Counted from the stretch's first letter, positions 37,050 through 46,440 are shown. The stretch: DNA of 64,000 nt from Mesorhizobium sp. B2-8-5 (GCF_006440675.2 NZ_CP083951.1:3629501-3693500); one strand, 5' to 3'. Program-made: numbers and translations. Notes: generated from the letters alone by a model not told the origin.

Positions 37050-37808
37050 ATGCGCATTCTCCTGACCAACGATGACGGCATCCACGCTGAGGGGCTGGCG
37101 TCGCTCGAACGCATAGCCCGCACGCTGTCGGACGATGTCTGGGTGGTCGCGCCCGAGCAGGACCAGTCCGGCTATGCGCATTCGCTGTCGATTTCGGAGC
37201 CGCTCCGGCTGCGCAAGATCGGCGAGAAGCATTACGCCGTGCGCGGCACGCCGACCGACTGCGTCATCATGGGCACGAAAAAAATCCTGCCCGGACCGCC
37301 TGACCTGATCCTGTCCGGCGTCAATTCCGGCGCCAACATCGCCGACGACGTCACCTATTCCGGTACCGTTGCGGGCGCCATGGAAGGCGCGCTGCTCGGC
37401 GTGCGCTCGATCGCGGTCAGCCAGGCCTATTCCTATGTCGGCGAGGACCGCGTCGTTCCTTACGAGACGACCGAGGCGCTGGCGCCGGCGCTGCTCAAGC
37501 GCCTGGTGGAAACGCCGCTGCCCGAAGGCGTGCTGCTCAATGTCAATTTCCCCAACTGCGCCCCCGATGAAGTGGAGGGCACCGTCGTCACCGCGCAGGG
37601 CAAGCTGGTGCACAGCCTGTGGGTCGACGAGCGGCGCGACGGGCGCGGCCTGCCTTACTACTGGCTGCGTTTCGGCCGCGAGCCGGTCGAAGGCAAGAAG
37701 GGCACGGACCTCCACGCGATGCGCAACCGGCTGGTGTCGGTGACCCCGCTGCAACTCGACCTCACCGCCCATGAACTCCGCGACCAGCTGACCAAGGCAC
37801 TGTCATGA
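37050..37808 (+). CDS. surE: 5'/3'-nucleotidase SurE
   Basis: A 252-aa metal-dependent phosphatase acting on nucleoside monophosphates. The N-terminal [16 protein letters not shown] carries the Asp pair that binds the metal, and [24 protein letters not shown] is the SurE signature. The start is set there; the open frame reaches back into serS. Its stop codon overlaps the first ATG of a three-unit repeat leading to pcm. surE-pcm adjacency is widespread in Proteobacteria. Confidence 0.96.
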   Translation: MRILLTNDDGIHAEGLASLERIARTLSDDVWVVAPEQDQSGYAHSLSISEPLRLRKIGEKHYAVRGTPTDCVIMGTKKILPGPPDLILSGVNSGANIADDVTYSGTVAGAMEGALLGVRSIAVSQAYSYVGEDRVVPYETTEALAPALLKRLVETPLPEGVLLNVNFPNCAPDEVEGTVVTAQGKLVHSLWVDERRDGRGLPYYWLRFGREPVEGKKGTDLHAMRNRLVSVTPLQLDLTAHELRDQLTKALS

Positions 37809-37859
37809 ACAAGGCGTTGGCATGAACAGGGTTTTGGCATGAACACGGTTTTGGCATGA
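37805..37859 (+). repeat. 17-bp tandem repeat forming three overlapping hexapeptide ORFs before pcm
   Basis: ATGs lie at 37805, 37822, 37839 and 37856, each 17 bp apart in units such as ATGAACACGGTTTTGGC. From each of the first three ATGs only six codons are open (MNKALA, MNRVLA, MNTVLA), and each TGA overlaps the next ATG as ATGA. The first ATG overlaps the surE stop and the last is the pcm start. No Shine-Dalgarno sequence is evident inside the repeat. Confidence 0.85.
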
Positions 37860-38509
37860 ACACGGGCATCGACGACCGCGAAGGTTTCGCCGCTTTCCTA
37901 CTCAGGCTGCGGGGCAGGGGCACGGCGCCGAAGGCGCTGGTCGCGGCCTTCGAGGCGACGCCAAGGCGTAGTTTCCTGTCGGCCCAGTTCCATGTGATCG
38001 CCTGGTCGGACGGGATGCTGCCGATCGAATGCGGCGAGGCAATCGAGGGCGCAGATCTGCAGGCGGCGGTGATCGCAGCGCTTCACATCGAGCCGGGCAA
38101 TCGCGTGCTCGAGATCGGCACCGGCTCGGGTTACACGGCAGCCGTCATGTCGCGGCTTGCGGCGCGCATCATCACCATCGACCGCTACAAAACCCTGACC
38201 GAGCAGGCCAAGCAGCGCTTCGAGGCGCTTGCCATCAGCAACGTCATCACCCGCCAGGCCGATGGCTCCAACGGCCTGCCCAATGAAGGGCCGTTCGACC
38301 GCATCGTCGCCTGGGCGGCCTTCGAAAGCCTGCCCCGCTTCCTGCTCGACCAACTGTCGAGCGGCGGCATCGTCATCGCGCCGATCGGCCCGGAGGAGGG
38401 CGAGCAGGTGCTGGCCAAACTCACCAAGGTGGGCAGCCGCTTCGAGCGCGAGGACATCGGCATGGTCAGGCTGCAGCCGATCCTGCGCAGCATCGCCGCG
38501 GTGATCTAG
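37856..38509 (+). CDS. pcm: Protein-L-isoaspartate O-methyltransferase
   Basis: A 217-aa SAM-dependent repair methyltransferase. Motif I VLEIGTGSGYT lies at residues 84-94, with the following ITIDRY acidic strand end, and GGIVIAPIGPEEGEQ near the C-terminus. It follows surE, its usual partner. The start is the last of four ATGs in a 17-bp tandem repeat; only this ATG opens the full frame. Expression probably depends on surE translation. Confidence 0.93.
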   Translation: MNTGIDDREGFAAFLLRLRGRGTAPKALVAAFEATPRRSFLSAQFHVIAWSDGMLPIECGEAIEGADLQAAVIAALHIEPGNRVLEIGTGSGYTAAVMSRLAARIITIDRYKTLTEQAKQRFEALAISNVITRQADGSNGLPNEGPFDRIVAWAAFESLPRFLLDQLSSGGIVIAPIGPEEGEQVLAKLTKVGSRFEREDIGMVRLQPILRSIAAVI

Positions 38510-38515
38510 CTTTTC

Positions 38516-39223
38516 TCAACCGTTCCAGTGGAAGTTCAGCCGCAAGCCGACCAGATCGACGTCCTGGCCGATCCGATCCGTGCCGAACGGAAAGGGCAGC
38601 CCGACTGCCGCGAAAGCAGTGGTCTTGTCGGGCATGAACAGGTGATCGTATTCGATTGCGAGTGACCAATTCGGGGCGAAGCCGTATTCGAGGCCCGCGC
38701 CCAGCGCGCCTCCCCACCGGGTCTGATCGCCGGTCTTGCCAGCGGGAATATCCGGGGGAAAGAGGACCTCAAAACGGTCGTGAGTCACGGCCGCGCCGCC
38801 TTTGACGTAAAAGAGAGCGTTGTCGACGCTGTATCCGACCTGGGCCGTCAGCAGCCCAAACCAGTCGACGCGGGAACGATCTATAAAAGGGGGAATGAAT
38901 TCGCTGACATTGGAGCCGTTCAGATCGGCCCAGTTGCCTTGCGCTTCGAGCCCGAACACCCAGTCGTTGCGCTGCCAGCGATAGCCAAGCTGTGCGCCGA
39001 CGGTGCCGCCGGTGGCATTGTGACAGCCCTCACTGAAAGACAGGCCGGCAAGTTGAGCGTCCCAGCATGAGTGGCTCGATCCCCAGCCGCCATTGGCGCC
39101 GATGTAGAAGCCACTCCAGTCATAGCTCGCGGCGACAGGCGTTTCGGTGAGATCGGCGGCGGATGCAGGCGCAGCCGCGGCCAAGGCAGCGGCAAACGCC
39201 GCGGCGACGAGAAAACATTTCAT
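38516..39223 (-). CDS. Outer-membrane beta-barrel protein (Omp25/Omp31-like porin family)
   Basis: A 235-aa exported protein with signal peptide (residues 1-22, ending APASAAD) and the opening YDWSGFYIGANGGWG that is typical of rhizobial Omp25/RopB-type eight-stranded barrels. The C-terminus ends in VGLRLNFHWNG. Two Cys (in SSHSCWDAQ and SEGCHNATGG) could form a disulphide in an external loop. Convergent with pcm (6 bp apart). Confidence 0.87.
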   Translation of the reverse strand: MKCFLVAAAFAAALAAAAPASAADLTETPVAASYDWSGFYIGANGGWGSSHSCWDAQLAGLSFSEGCHNATGGTVGAQLGYRWQRNDWVFGLEAQGNWADLNGSNVSEFIPPFIDRSRVDWFGLLTAQVGYSVDNALFYVKGGAAVTHDRFEVLFPPDIPAGKTGDQTRWGGALGAGLEYGFAPNWSLAIEYDHLFMPDKTTAFAAVGLPFPFGTDRIGQDVDLVGLRLNFHWNG

Positions 39224-39606
39224 TGAAGGACCCTCCCAAGTTCCCTGACGGTATCGGAACCCGATCCGGAAATCCCGTTACCTGGAAGCAACACTCGGGA
39301 ATATTTGAATCCGAACTATACTTGGATAGGAGACTGCGGCGTCCGGGGCCGATCACTTCGATGTTCGGCGATTGAACTTTGTTCCCGGCCCGGCAAATGA
39401 AGCGAAGCCCGCGGTCCCGAGAACCAGCCGCGAATGCGCCGGAAAGCCGGGATGTCCGCGTCGCCGTCGCCCGGATTTTGGCCGCGCCAAAATTTCCGCC
39501 AATGTTTTAAGAAAATTTTCGCCGGATTCTAATGGGTTAACCGGCCAGTAACATTAACGCGCTTTAATTACAGCCAGTTTGTACCGGGTCTGTGCGGGTT
39601 AGTGCG
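39224..39606. promoter_or_regulatory. Divergent promoter region between the Omp25-like gene and the LysM/M23 gene
   Basis: No gene here. The half next to the metallopeptidase is AT-rich for this genome and contains several TTAA elements: GTTTTAAGAAAATTTT at about 39504-39519, GGTTAACCGG at about 39536-39545 and CATTAACGCGCTTTAATT at about 39553-39570. The last is close to, but one base short of, the TTAA-N7-TTAA CtrA pattern. Confidence 0.4.
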
Positions 39607-41121
39607 ATGCAATTCAATCACTTGAAGGCAAACAGACGCAATCTGGCGCGCGGTTGCGCTGTCCTGATGATTGCCGGCGCGGCGGCCGGGTGCAGTTCCC
39701 AGTCGATGCGCTTCAACGGTGTCGATGATGTCTTCACATCCTCCACCAACAATCAGCGTGCCATCATCAACAAGCAGAATGTCGACCAGCCCTATCCGGG
39801 CGACAATGTCGCGCCTGCGCCGGTCGACGGCACCCACACCCAGTCGGTGAGCCGCTCCAGCCTCGAGCCGGTCACCGCCCAGCAACTGCCGCCTCCGTCG
39901 GCGCCGGCTGCGGCAAAGCCGATGCGTACCGCTTCGGCTCCCGCTCTCGCGCCGGCTCCGGCGCTTGCTCCCGCGCCGCATCTCGACAGGACCGGCACGG
40001 TTGCCGCGGCCAAGCCGTTCAAGACCGCCGAGCCCGATGCGAGCGCTGCGCCGCACGCGACCGAAATCGTGGTGCGGGACGGCGAGACACTTTCGGGCCT
40101 GGCAGCGCACTACCATGTGCCGGCCGATGCCATCGCCAAGGTCAACGGGATCGATCCGAAGAAGGGCATTCGCAGCGGCCAGAAGATCGTCATTCCCGCC
40201 TATGCCTATTCCAGCAAGACGGAGCCAAGGGTCGCCGAAGGCAAGCCGACGAACACGCCGAAGCAGCCCGTGCCGGAAAAGGTCGCTGTGCTGCCGCAGC
40301 AGCCCAAGGTCAAGGACGGCAAGTCGGCCGCTCAGGTCGATGCATCGGCCGCGGCCAGCGGCTCGAAGAACCCCAAGCCCGCGCCGCGGATGGCCGAGGC
40401 CAAGCCGGCTGGCGCCGGCGGCTCTTACACCGTGCAGCAGGGCGACTCGCTGTCCTCGATCGCCAGGAAGACCGGCGTCAGCGTCGTGGCGCTGAAGCAG
40501 GCCAACGGCATGCAGGACGGCCTCCTCAAGATCGGCCAGACGCTCAAGGTTCCGGCCGGCGGCACGGTCGCTGTCGCAGCGGCCAAGGGTGCCGCTACCA
40601 CCGCCAAGCCGGCGGTCGATCCGGTGACCACGGCGACGACGCAGCCGCCGGCGAAGACGACGCCGTCGCAGACGCTCGCTTCCTACACGCCGCCGAAGAA
40701 GGACGCCAAGGTCATCCAGCAGGCCGAGGACGACGATGCGGTGGCGCCTGACGCGACCGGCATCGGCAAGATGCGCTGGCCGGTGCGCGGCCGCGTGATC
40801 TCCGGCTTCGGTTCCGGCAAGGACGGCGTCGACATCGCGGTGCCGGAAGGAACGCCGATCAAGGCGGCCGAGAACGGCGTCGTCATCTATGCCGGCGACG
40901 GTCTCAAGGAATTCGGCAACACCGTGCTGGTGCGGCACGAGAACGGCCTGGTCACCGTCTATGGCCATGCAAGCTCGATCGAGGTGCAGCGCGGCCAGAA
41001 GGTCAAGCGCGGCCAGGAGATCGCGCTGTCCGGCATGAGCGGCACGACCGACTCGCCCAAACTGCACTTCGAAGTGCGCAAGAATTCGGCCCCGGTCGAT
41101 CCGACGGGCTATCTCGAATAG
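39607..41121 (+). CDS. Lipoprotein with two LysM domains and an M23 peptidase domain (NlpD/DipM-like)
   Basis: A 504-aa envelope protein. The N-terminus has a lipobox-like sequence, IAGAAAGCSS, with Cys near residue 32. Two LysM modules follow (about 155-200, VRDGETLSGLAAHYHVP; and about 275-320, VQQGDSLSSIARKTGV), then a C-terminal LytM/M23 domain from MRWPVRGRVISGFG to HFEVRKNSAPVDP. NlpD/DipM proteins regulate amidases or cut peptide bridges at division. Of the Zn ligands, HENGLVTVYGHAS and LHFEVR are seen, while the first motif reads GKDGVDIAVPEG, where active enzymes have H-N-G-I/V-D; the first His is absent, so it may be a regulator. Confidence 0.88.
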   Translation: MQFNHLKANRRNLARGCAVLMIAGAAAGCSSQSMRFNGVDDVFTSSTNNQRAIINKQNVDQPYPGDNVAPAPVDGTHTQSVSRSSLEPVTAQQLPPPSAPAAAKPMRTASAPALAPAPALAPAPHLDRTGTVAAAKPFKTAEPDASAAPHATEIVVRDGETLSGLAAHYHVPADAIAKVNGIDPKKGIRSGQKIVIPAYAYSSKTEPRVAEGKPTNTPKQPVPEKVAVLPQQPKVKDGKSAAQVDASAAASGSKNPKPAPRMAEAKPAGAGGSYTVQQGDSLSSIARKTGVSVVALKQANGMQDGLLKIGQTLKVPAGGTVAVAAAKGAATTAKPAVDPVTTATTQPPAKTTPSQTLASYTPPKKDAKVIQQAEDDDAVAPDATGIGKMRWPVRGRVISGFGSGKDGVDIAVPEGTPIKAAENGVVIYAGDGLKEFGNTVLVRHENGLVTVYGHASSIEVQRGQKVKRGQEIALSGMSGTTDSPKLHFEVRKNSAPVDPTGYLE

Positions 41122-41173
41122 AACAAGAACCGTTTTGCGGGCCGCCTGACCTCCAGTCCGGCCCGCCGTCTTC

Positions 41174-41205
41174 AGCCCGCTCCGAAAGGAGCGGGCTTTT
41201 TCAGT
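41174..41205 (+). terminator. Intrinsic terminator after the M23 gene
   Basis: AGCCCGCTCC (41174-41183), GAAA loop, GGAGCGGGCT (41188-41197), then TTTTCAGTTTTT. Confidence 0.92.
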
Positions 41206-41256
41206 TTTTGTTTTGGCTGCGAGAACCGAAGGTTCGGTTTGCGATCATGGTCAAGC

Positions 41257-42129
41257 CTAATCCTTCAGCGGCTTGCCAAGCCGGCCGGCGAGGTCCTGGG
41301 TGAACTGCCAGGCGACGCGGCCCGAACGGCTGCCGCGCGTGGTCGCCCATTCCAGCGCCTCGGCGCGCAGCTGCTCGGGGTCTGTCGCCAGGCCGTGATA
41401 GCGGACATAGCCGTCGATCATGTCGAGATACTCGTCCTGCGAGCATTTGTGGAAGCCGAGCCACAGGCCGAAACGGTCGGAAAGCGAGACTTTTTCCTCC
41501 ACCGCTTCCGAGGGGTTGATGGCGGTCGAGCGCTCGTTGTCGATCATATCGCGCGGCAACAGATGCCGCCGGTTGGACGTGGCGTAGAAGATGACGTTGG
41601 TGGGGCGGCCCTCGACGCCGCCTTCGAGCGCCGCCTTCAGCGACTTGTACGACGTGTCGTCATGGTCGAAGGAGAGGTCGTCGCAAAACAGGATGAACCG
41701 ATAAGGCGCCGCCTTCAGGAGACCCATCAGCTTGGGCAGCGTGTCGATGTCCTCGCGGTGGATCTCGATCAGCTTCAGCGGCCGGTCGAGCTTGTCGGAG
41801 GCGTTAACGGTGGCATGCACGGCCTTGACCAGGGACGATTTGCCCATGCCGCGCGCGCCCCACAAAAGCACGTTGTTGGCCGCATAGCCGGACGCGAAGC
41901 GCTCGGTGTTGTCGAGCAGGATGTCGCGCACGCGGTCGACGCCGCGGATCAGGCCGATGTCGACGCGGTTGACCTTGCGCACCGGTTCCAGAAAGCCAGG
42001 GTCCGCCTGCCAGACGAAGCAGTCGGCAACGCCGAGGTCGGTCTGCGGAACCGGCGGCGGGGCAAGGCGGGAAACCGCCTCGATCAGGCGGTCGAGTTTC
42101 TTGTTCAATGTATCCAGGCTGTCGGTCAT
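41257..42129 (-). CDS. AAA-type ATPase, DUF815 family
   Basis: A 290-aa P-loop protein. Walker A is GARGMGKSS at residues 91-99, and FILFCDDLSFD at about 148-158 is a Walker B-like stretch. The C-terminus RLGKPLKD is polar. DUF815 ATPases are widespread in Proteobacteria; their cellular role is not settled. It is convergent with the M23 gene and divergent from yajC with 267 bp between. Confidence 0.87.
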   Translation of the reverse strand: MTDSLDTLNKKLDRLIEAVSRLAPPPVPQTDLGVADCFVWQADPGFLEPVRKVNRVDIGLIRGVDRVRDILLDNTERFASGYAANNVLLWGARGMGKSSLVKAVHATVNASDKLDRPLKLIEIHREDIDTLPKLMGLLKAAPYRFILFCDDLSFDHDDTSYKSLKAALEGGVEGRPTNVIFYATSNRRHLLPRDMIDNERSTAINPSEAVEEKVSLSDRFGLWLGFHKCSQDEYLDMIDGYVRYHGLATDPEQLRAEALEWATTRGSRSGRVAWQFTQDLAGRLGKPLKD

Positions 42130-42396
42130 ATCAGGTCTTTTTGTTGTGATATTTCAGCATGTGGGAGCAGCTTCCACGGCGTCGCTGCAAGAACCAGGTC
42201 CAAGCTTTTGTTGGAGCATGATCTTTTCGGTGGCCTCGAAGCGGCTTCCGCTGCGACGCTCTAGCACGCCGCAAACGGCTGGAAAAGCAACGGATTGGCC
42301 TCGCAGCGCAGTTGCATTAGCAAGTTTACCGACTATATTCCGGCCAAATTTTCGCGGGGCCGCCCCGGCGGTATTTCACCATCCAGGAGTTTCTTG

Positions 42397-42735
42397 ATGT
42401 TCGTTACACCGGCATACGCCCAGGGCGTCGGCGCTTCGCCAGACATGCTTATCTCGATTTTGCCGTTTGTCCTGATTTTCGTGATCATGTATTTTCTGAT
42501 CATCCGGCCGCAGCGCGCACAGCTGAAGAAGCGCCAGGAAATGCTTTCGGCGGTGCGCCGCGGCGACACGGTGGTGACCGGCGGCGGCTTCGTCGGCAAG
42601 GTGACCAAGGTGATCGACGACAATGAGCTGGAGATCGACCTTGGCGGCGGAACCAAGGTGACCGCGCTGCGCTCGACGATCTCGGACGTGCGCGTCAAGG
42701 GCGAACCGGTGGCGAACCAGAACGCCAAGAAGTAG
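42397..42735 (+). CDS. yajC: Sec translocase accessory subunit YajC
   Basis: A 112-aa inner-membrane protein with one helix (LISILPFVLIFVIMYFLII) and the conserved RPQRAQLKKRQEML start of the cytosolic part, then VRRGDTVVTGGGFVGKV. It associates with SecDF in the holotranslocon. The start is preceded by CAGGAG. The next gene is a SecD-like protein and then secDF. Confidence 0.95.
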   Translation: MFVTPAYAQGVGASPDMLISILPFVLIFVIMYFLIIRPQRAQLKKRQEMLSAVRRGDTVVTGGGFVGKVTKVIDDNELEIDLGGGTKVTALRSTISDVRVKGEPVANQNAKK

Positions 42736-42787
42736 GCGAAATCTCAGCGGTGATGGCCGCGGGCAGGGTTCTGACGAACGGCGGCAT

Positions 42788-43801
42788 ATGGTCTATCTTT
42801 CGCGCCTGAAGGTCATTTTGATCGGGCTTGCCCTGATCTCGATGGCCTTCGGCGCGCCGAATGTTCTCGCCGCGGTGCCCGGCGCGCATATTTTGTTTCG
42901 CCTGGATACCGACCAGGTAAAAAGCCGCCGGCTGGAAGCAATGCGCGACCAGATCAGGACGCTGCTTCGCGACGCCGAATCCAGGATCAGCTACAGCGGC
43001 CTTGCCGTATCGGGCCACACGGTTCAATTGCGCATTGGCGATCCCGCGCAAGTCGAGGCCGCCAAAGCGGCACTCAAGGCGGTGATCGATCCCATTGCCG
43101 GCAAGGAAGGTCCGGTCCAGGAGTTTGCGCTGGACGATAGCGAGCGCGGCCTGTTGAAGTTCACCATGACCGATGCCGGTGCGAAGTATCGAACCTATGC
43201 CGCGCTCGCACAGTCGATCGAGGTCATCAAAAATCGCCTCAATGAACTTGGCGTGGCCGATCCCGCGGTCCAGTTGACGGATGACGGCATACTGGTTCAG
43301 GCGCCAGGCGTCGCGGATTTGCACAGCCTGGCGCAAACCCTTGGGCGGCAAGGCCGACTGAGCTTCCAATTGGTCGATACGTCGACGCCTGTGAACGATG
43401 CGGTCAACGGCCAGGCGCCTGCCGGTTCAAGCGTGCTTTACACGCTGGATGATCCGCCAGTTCCCTATCTGGTCGAAGACCGCGTGCTTGTCTCGGGCGA
43501 CAGCGTGCTGGACGCGGAAGCGATCCGCGACAGTTCGACAGAACAGTTTGTCGTCGCATTCCGGCTCGATTCCAAGGGTACGCAACGTTTCAAGTGGGCA
43601 ACCACTCGGAATATCGGCAAGCCATTTGCGGTGATTTTGGACGGTCAGGTGATTTCGGCACCTATGATCCGTGAACCCATCGAGCACGGCACCGTGCAGA
43701 TATCGGGAAATTTCACGGCCGACAGCGCCAAGGAGCTTGCCCTGTTATTCCGCACCGGCGCGCTGCCGGCGAGATTGACAATCGTCGAGGAAGCACGATA
43801 G
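42788..43801 (+). CDS. Stand-alone SecD periplasmic-domain paralogue
   Basis: A 337-aa protein homologous over its whole length to the first 360 or so residues of the fused SecDF that follows: the same N-terminal anchor (SRLKVILIGLALISMAFGAP against SRLKMILIWLAVAITVILAAP), IRTLLRDA, KFTMTDAGAKYRT, DDPPVPYLVE, GKPFAVILDGQVISAP and GNFTADSAKELALL. It stops at LPARLTIVEEAR, exactly where SecD would enter its second membrane helix, and the LGLDLQGG motif near the start is replaced by a sequence without it. So it keeps the P1 head but lacks the proton channel. Possible roles: accessory chaperone or competitor of SecDF; could also be decaying. Confidence 0.88.
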   Translation: MVYLSRLKVILIGLALISMAFGAPNVLAAVPGAHILFRLDTDQVKSRRLEAMRDQIRTLLRDAESRISYSGLAVSGHTVQLRIGDPAQVEAAKAALKAVIDPIAGKEGPVQEFALDDSERGLLKFTMTDAGAKYRTYAALAQSIEVIKNRLNELGVADPAVQLTDDGILVQAPGVADLHSLAQTLGRQGRLSFQLVDTSTPVNDAVNGQAPAGSSVLYTLDDPPVPYLVEDRVLVSGDSVLDAEAIRDSSTEQFVVAFRLDSKGTQRFKWATTRNIGKPFAVILDGQVISAPMIREPIEHGTVQISGNFTADSAKELALLFRTGALPARLTIVEEAR

Positions 43802-43890
43802 GGCCGACCGTGGTTGGAACGAAAACCATAGCTGATAATCTAGCCGATGGCGGAACGCTGCCGCTTGTACGCCTGAACGGATAAGAACGA

Positions 43891-46440
43891 ATGCTCTATT
43901 TCTCGCGCCTCAAGATGATCCTGATCTGGCTCGCCGTGGCCATCACAGTGATCCTCGCCGCGCCCAACCTTTTCCCGGCAAGCACACTGGCGCAACTGCC
44001 GAGCTGGGTGCCGAAGCGGCAGATGACGCTCGGCCTCGACCTTCAGGGCGGCTCGCACATCCTGCTGCAGATGGATCAGAACGACCTGATCAAGGATCAG
44101 CTGCAGACGACGCGCGACGAGATCAGGACGCTGCTGCGCGACGCCAAGATCCAATATACCGGCCTTGGCGGAACAGGCCGAACCGTGCAGGTGCGCATCA
44201 ACGATGCGAGCCAGCTCGACGCCGCCAAGACCGCGCTGAAGCCGATAACCAACCCGGTCACGGCCGGTCTGTTTGCCGGTGGTTCCGTGCAGTCGATGGC
44301 GCTGGACGATTCCGAGCCTGGGCTGTTGAAGTTCACCGTTACGGATGCCGGCATCAAATATCGTACCTCGACCGCGCTCTCGCAGGCGATTGAAGTGGTG
44401 GAGCGACGCGTCAACGCGCTAGGCACGACCGAGCCGATCGTGCAGCGGCAGGGCGACGATCGCATCCTGGTCCAGGTGCCGGGGCTCCAGAACCCGCAAA
44501 GGCTCAAGGACATTATCGGCCAGACCGCCAAGCTGACGTTCCAGATGGTCGACACGTCGGTGCCGGTCCAGGACGCGATGAAGAATCGCCCGCCGGCTGG
44601 CGACTCGATCCTTTATTCGCAGGACGATCCTCCGGTTCCTTACCTGGTCGAGAACCGCGTTATCGTCTCGGGCGAAGACCTGTCGAATGCGACGCCGACT
44701 TATAATTCACAGACCAATGAGCCGGTGGTTTCGTTCACCTTCAATTCCCGCGGAGCGACGCGGTTCGGCCAGGCGACCCAGCAGAATGTCGGCAAGCCGT
44801 TCGCTATCGTGCTCGACAACCAGGTGATTTCGGCGCCGGTGATCCGCGAGCCGATCCTCGGCGGTAGCGGGCAGATCTCCGGCAATTTCACGGCCGAGAG
44901 CGCCAACGACCTCGCCGTCTTGCTGCGCGCCGGCGCCCTGCCGGCCAAATTGACCATCATCGAAGAGCGTACCGTCGGCCCCGGCCTTGGTCAGGACTCC
45001 ATCCACGCCGGCAAGGTGGCGGGTGTGATCGGCTCAATCCTCGTCGTCGCCTTCATGTTCGTCGCCTATGGTTTCCTCGGTTTCATCGCCAATATCGCTT
45101 TGGCCGTGCACGTGGCGATGATCGTCGGCGCGCTGTCGCTGCTCGGCGCTACGCTGACCTTGCCCGGCATCGCCGGTATCGTGCTCACCATCGGCATGGC
45201 GGTGGACTCCAACGTTCTGATCTATGAACGCATCCGCGAGGAGCGGCGCAACGGCCGCTCGGTCATCCAGGCGATCGACACCGGCTTCTCCAAGGCGCTT
45301 GCGACAATCGTCGATTCCAACGTTACCTCGCTGATCGCGACCGTCGTGCTGTTCTTTCTGGGCACCGGTCCCGTGAAGGGCTTCGCCATCACCTATGCCA
45401 TCGGCATTCTGACGACGGTCTTCACCGCCTTCACCTTCACCCGCATGCTGGTGTCGATCTGGCTGCGCCGCGCTCGTCCGAAGGAATTGCCGCGCGCGCC
45501 GGTCACCTTCATTCCGCCGGGCACGAAGATCCCGTTCATGGGCATCCGCCGCTGGACATTTGCTCTCTCCAGCACGTTGTCGATCCTGTCGGTCGTCGGG
45601 TTCCTGACTCTTGGCATCAACTACGGCATCGACTTCAAGGGCGGCTCGCTGATCGAGGTGCAGTCCAAAAAGGGCGATGCCGATCTTGGCGATATCCGCA
45701 GCAGGCTCTCCGAGCTCAACATCGGCGAGATCCAGGTGCAACAGTTCGGCGCGCCGAACGACGTGCTGATCCGTGTCGGCACGCAGGACGCCGGCGAGAA
45801 CGCCGAGCAGACCGTCATCGACAAGGTGCGGGGCGAATTGCAGGACCAGTATGATTTCCGCCGCGTCGAAGTGGTGGGTCCGACGGTTTCCGGCGAGCTC
45901 GCCAAGCAGGGCACCATCGCCATGCTGATCGCGCTGGCCGGCATCCTGCTCTATGTCTGGTTCCGCTTCGAATGGCAGTTCGCCGTCGGCGCCATCGTCG
46001 CCACGGTGCACGATGTGGTGATGACGATCGGCTTCTTCGTCCTGACTGGGCTGGAGTTCAACCAGTCGTCGCTGGCGGCGATCCTGACCATCATCGGCTA
46101 TTCGCTGAACGACACCATCGTCGTCTATGACCGCGTGCGCGAGGATCTGCGAAAATACAAGAAGATGCCGCTGCCGCAGCTCTTGAACAACGCCATCAAC
46201 GAGACGCTGTCGAGAACCACGCTGACCTCTGTCACCACATCCCTGGCGCTGTTGGCGCTGGTGCTGTTCGGCGGCGAGGTGATCCGCTCCTTCACGCTGG
46301 CAATGCTGTTCGGCGTGGTGTTCGGCACCTATTCGTCGATCTTCATCGCCGCGCCGCTGCTGATCCTGTTCCGCTTGCGGCCGCAGGCCGCGACCGAAGA
46401 AGAGAAGAAGCCGGTGAACGGCAAGGCCGTGGCGACCTGA
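43891..46440 (+). CDS. secDF: Fused protein translocase subunit SecDF
   Basis: An 849-aa fusion of SecD (about 1-530) and SecF (about 550-849), which uses the proton gradient to complete protein export. LGLDLQGG is at residues 47-54. The SecD channel motif GMAVDSNVLIYERIREE lies at about 435-451; SecF has INYGIDFKGGSLIEV and GYSLNDTIVVYDRVREDLR. Twelve membrane helices are expected. It starts 89 bp after the stand-alone SecD paralogue. Fused SecDF is normal for this order. Confidence 0.96.
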   Translation: MLYFSRLKMILIWLAVAITVILAAPNLFPASTLAQLPSWVPKRQMTLGLDLQGGSHILLQMDQNDLIKDQLQTTRDEIRTLLRDAKIQYTGLGGTGRTVQVRINDASQLDAAKTALKPITNPVTAGLFAGGSVQSMALDDSEPGLLKFTVTDAGIKYRTSTALSQAIEVVERRVNALGTTEPIVQRQGDDRILVQVPGLQNPQRLKDIIGQTAKLTFQMVDTSVPVQDAMKNRPPAGDSILYSQDDPPVPYLVENRVIVSGEDLSNATPTYNSQTNEPVVSFTFNSRGATRFGQATQQNVGKPFAIVLDNQVISAPVIREPILGGSGQISGNFTAESANDLAVLLRAGALPAKLTIIEERTVGPGLGQDSIHAGKVAGVIGSILVVAFMFVAYGFLGFIANIALAVHVAMIVGALSLLGATLTLPGIAGIVLTIGMAVDSNVLIYERIREERRNGRSVIQAIDTGFSKALATIVDSNVTSLIATVVLFFLGTGPVKGFAITYAIGILTTVFTAFTFTRMLVSIWLRRARPKELPRAPVTFIPPGTKIPFMGIRRWTFALSSTLSILSVVGFLTLGINYGIDFKGGSLIEVQSKKGDADLGDIRSRLSELNIGEIQVQQFGAPNDVLIRVGTQDAGENAEQTVIDKVRGELQDQYDFRRVEVVGPTVSGELAKQGTIAMLIALAGILLYVWFRFEWQFAVGAIVATVHDVVMTIGFFVLTGLEFNQSSLAAILTIIGYSLNDTIVVYDRVREDLRKYKKMPLPQLLNNAINETLSRTTLTSVTTSLALLALVLFGGEVIRSFTLAMLFGVVFGTYSSIFIAAPLLILFRLRPQAATEEEKKPVNGKAVAT

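Noticed and set aside
37805..37859. Sequencing or assembly slippage in the surE-pcm repeat
   Set aside because: The units differ by substitutions (AAGGCG, AGGGTT, ACGGTT), so they are not an exact duplication artefact.
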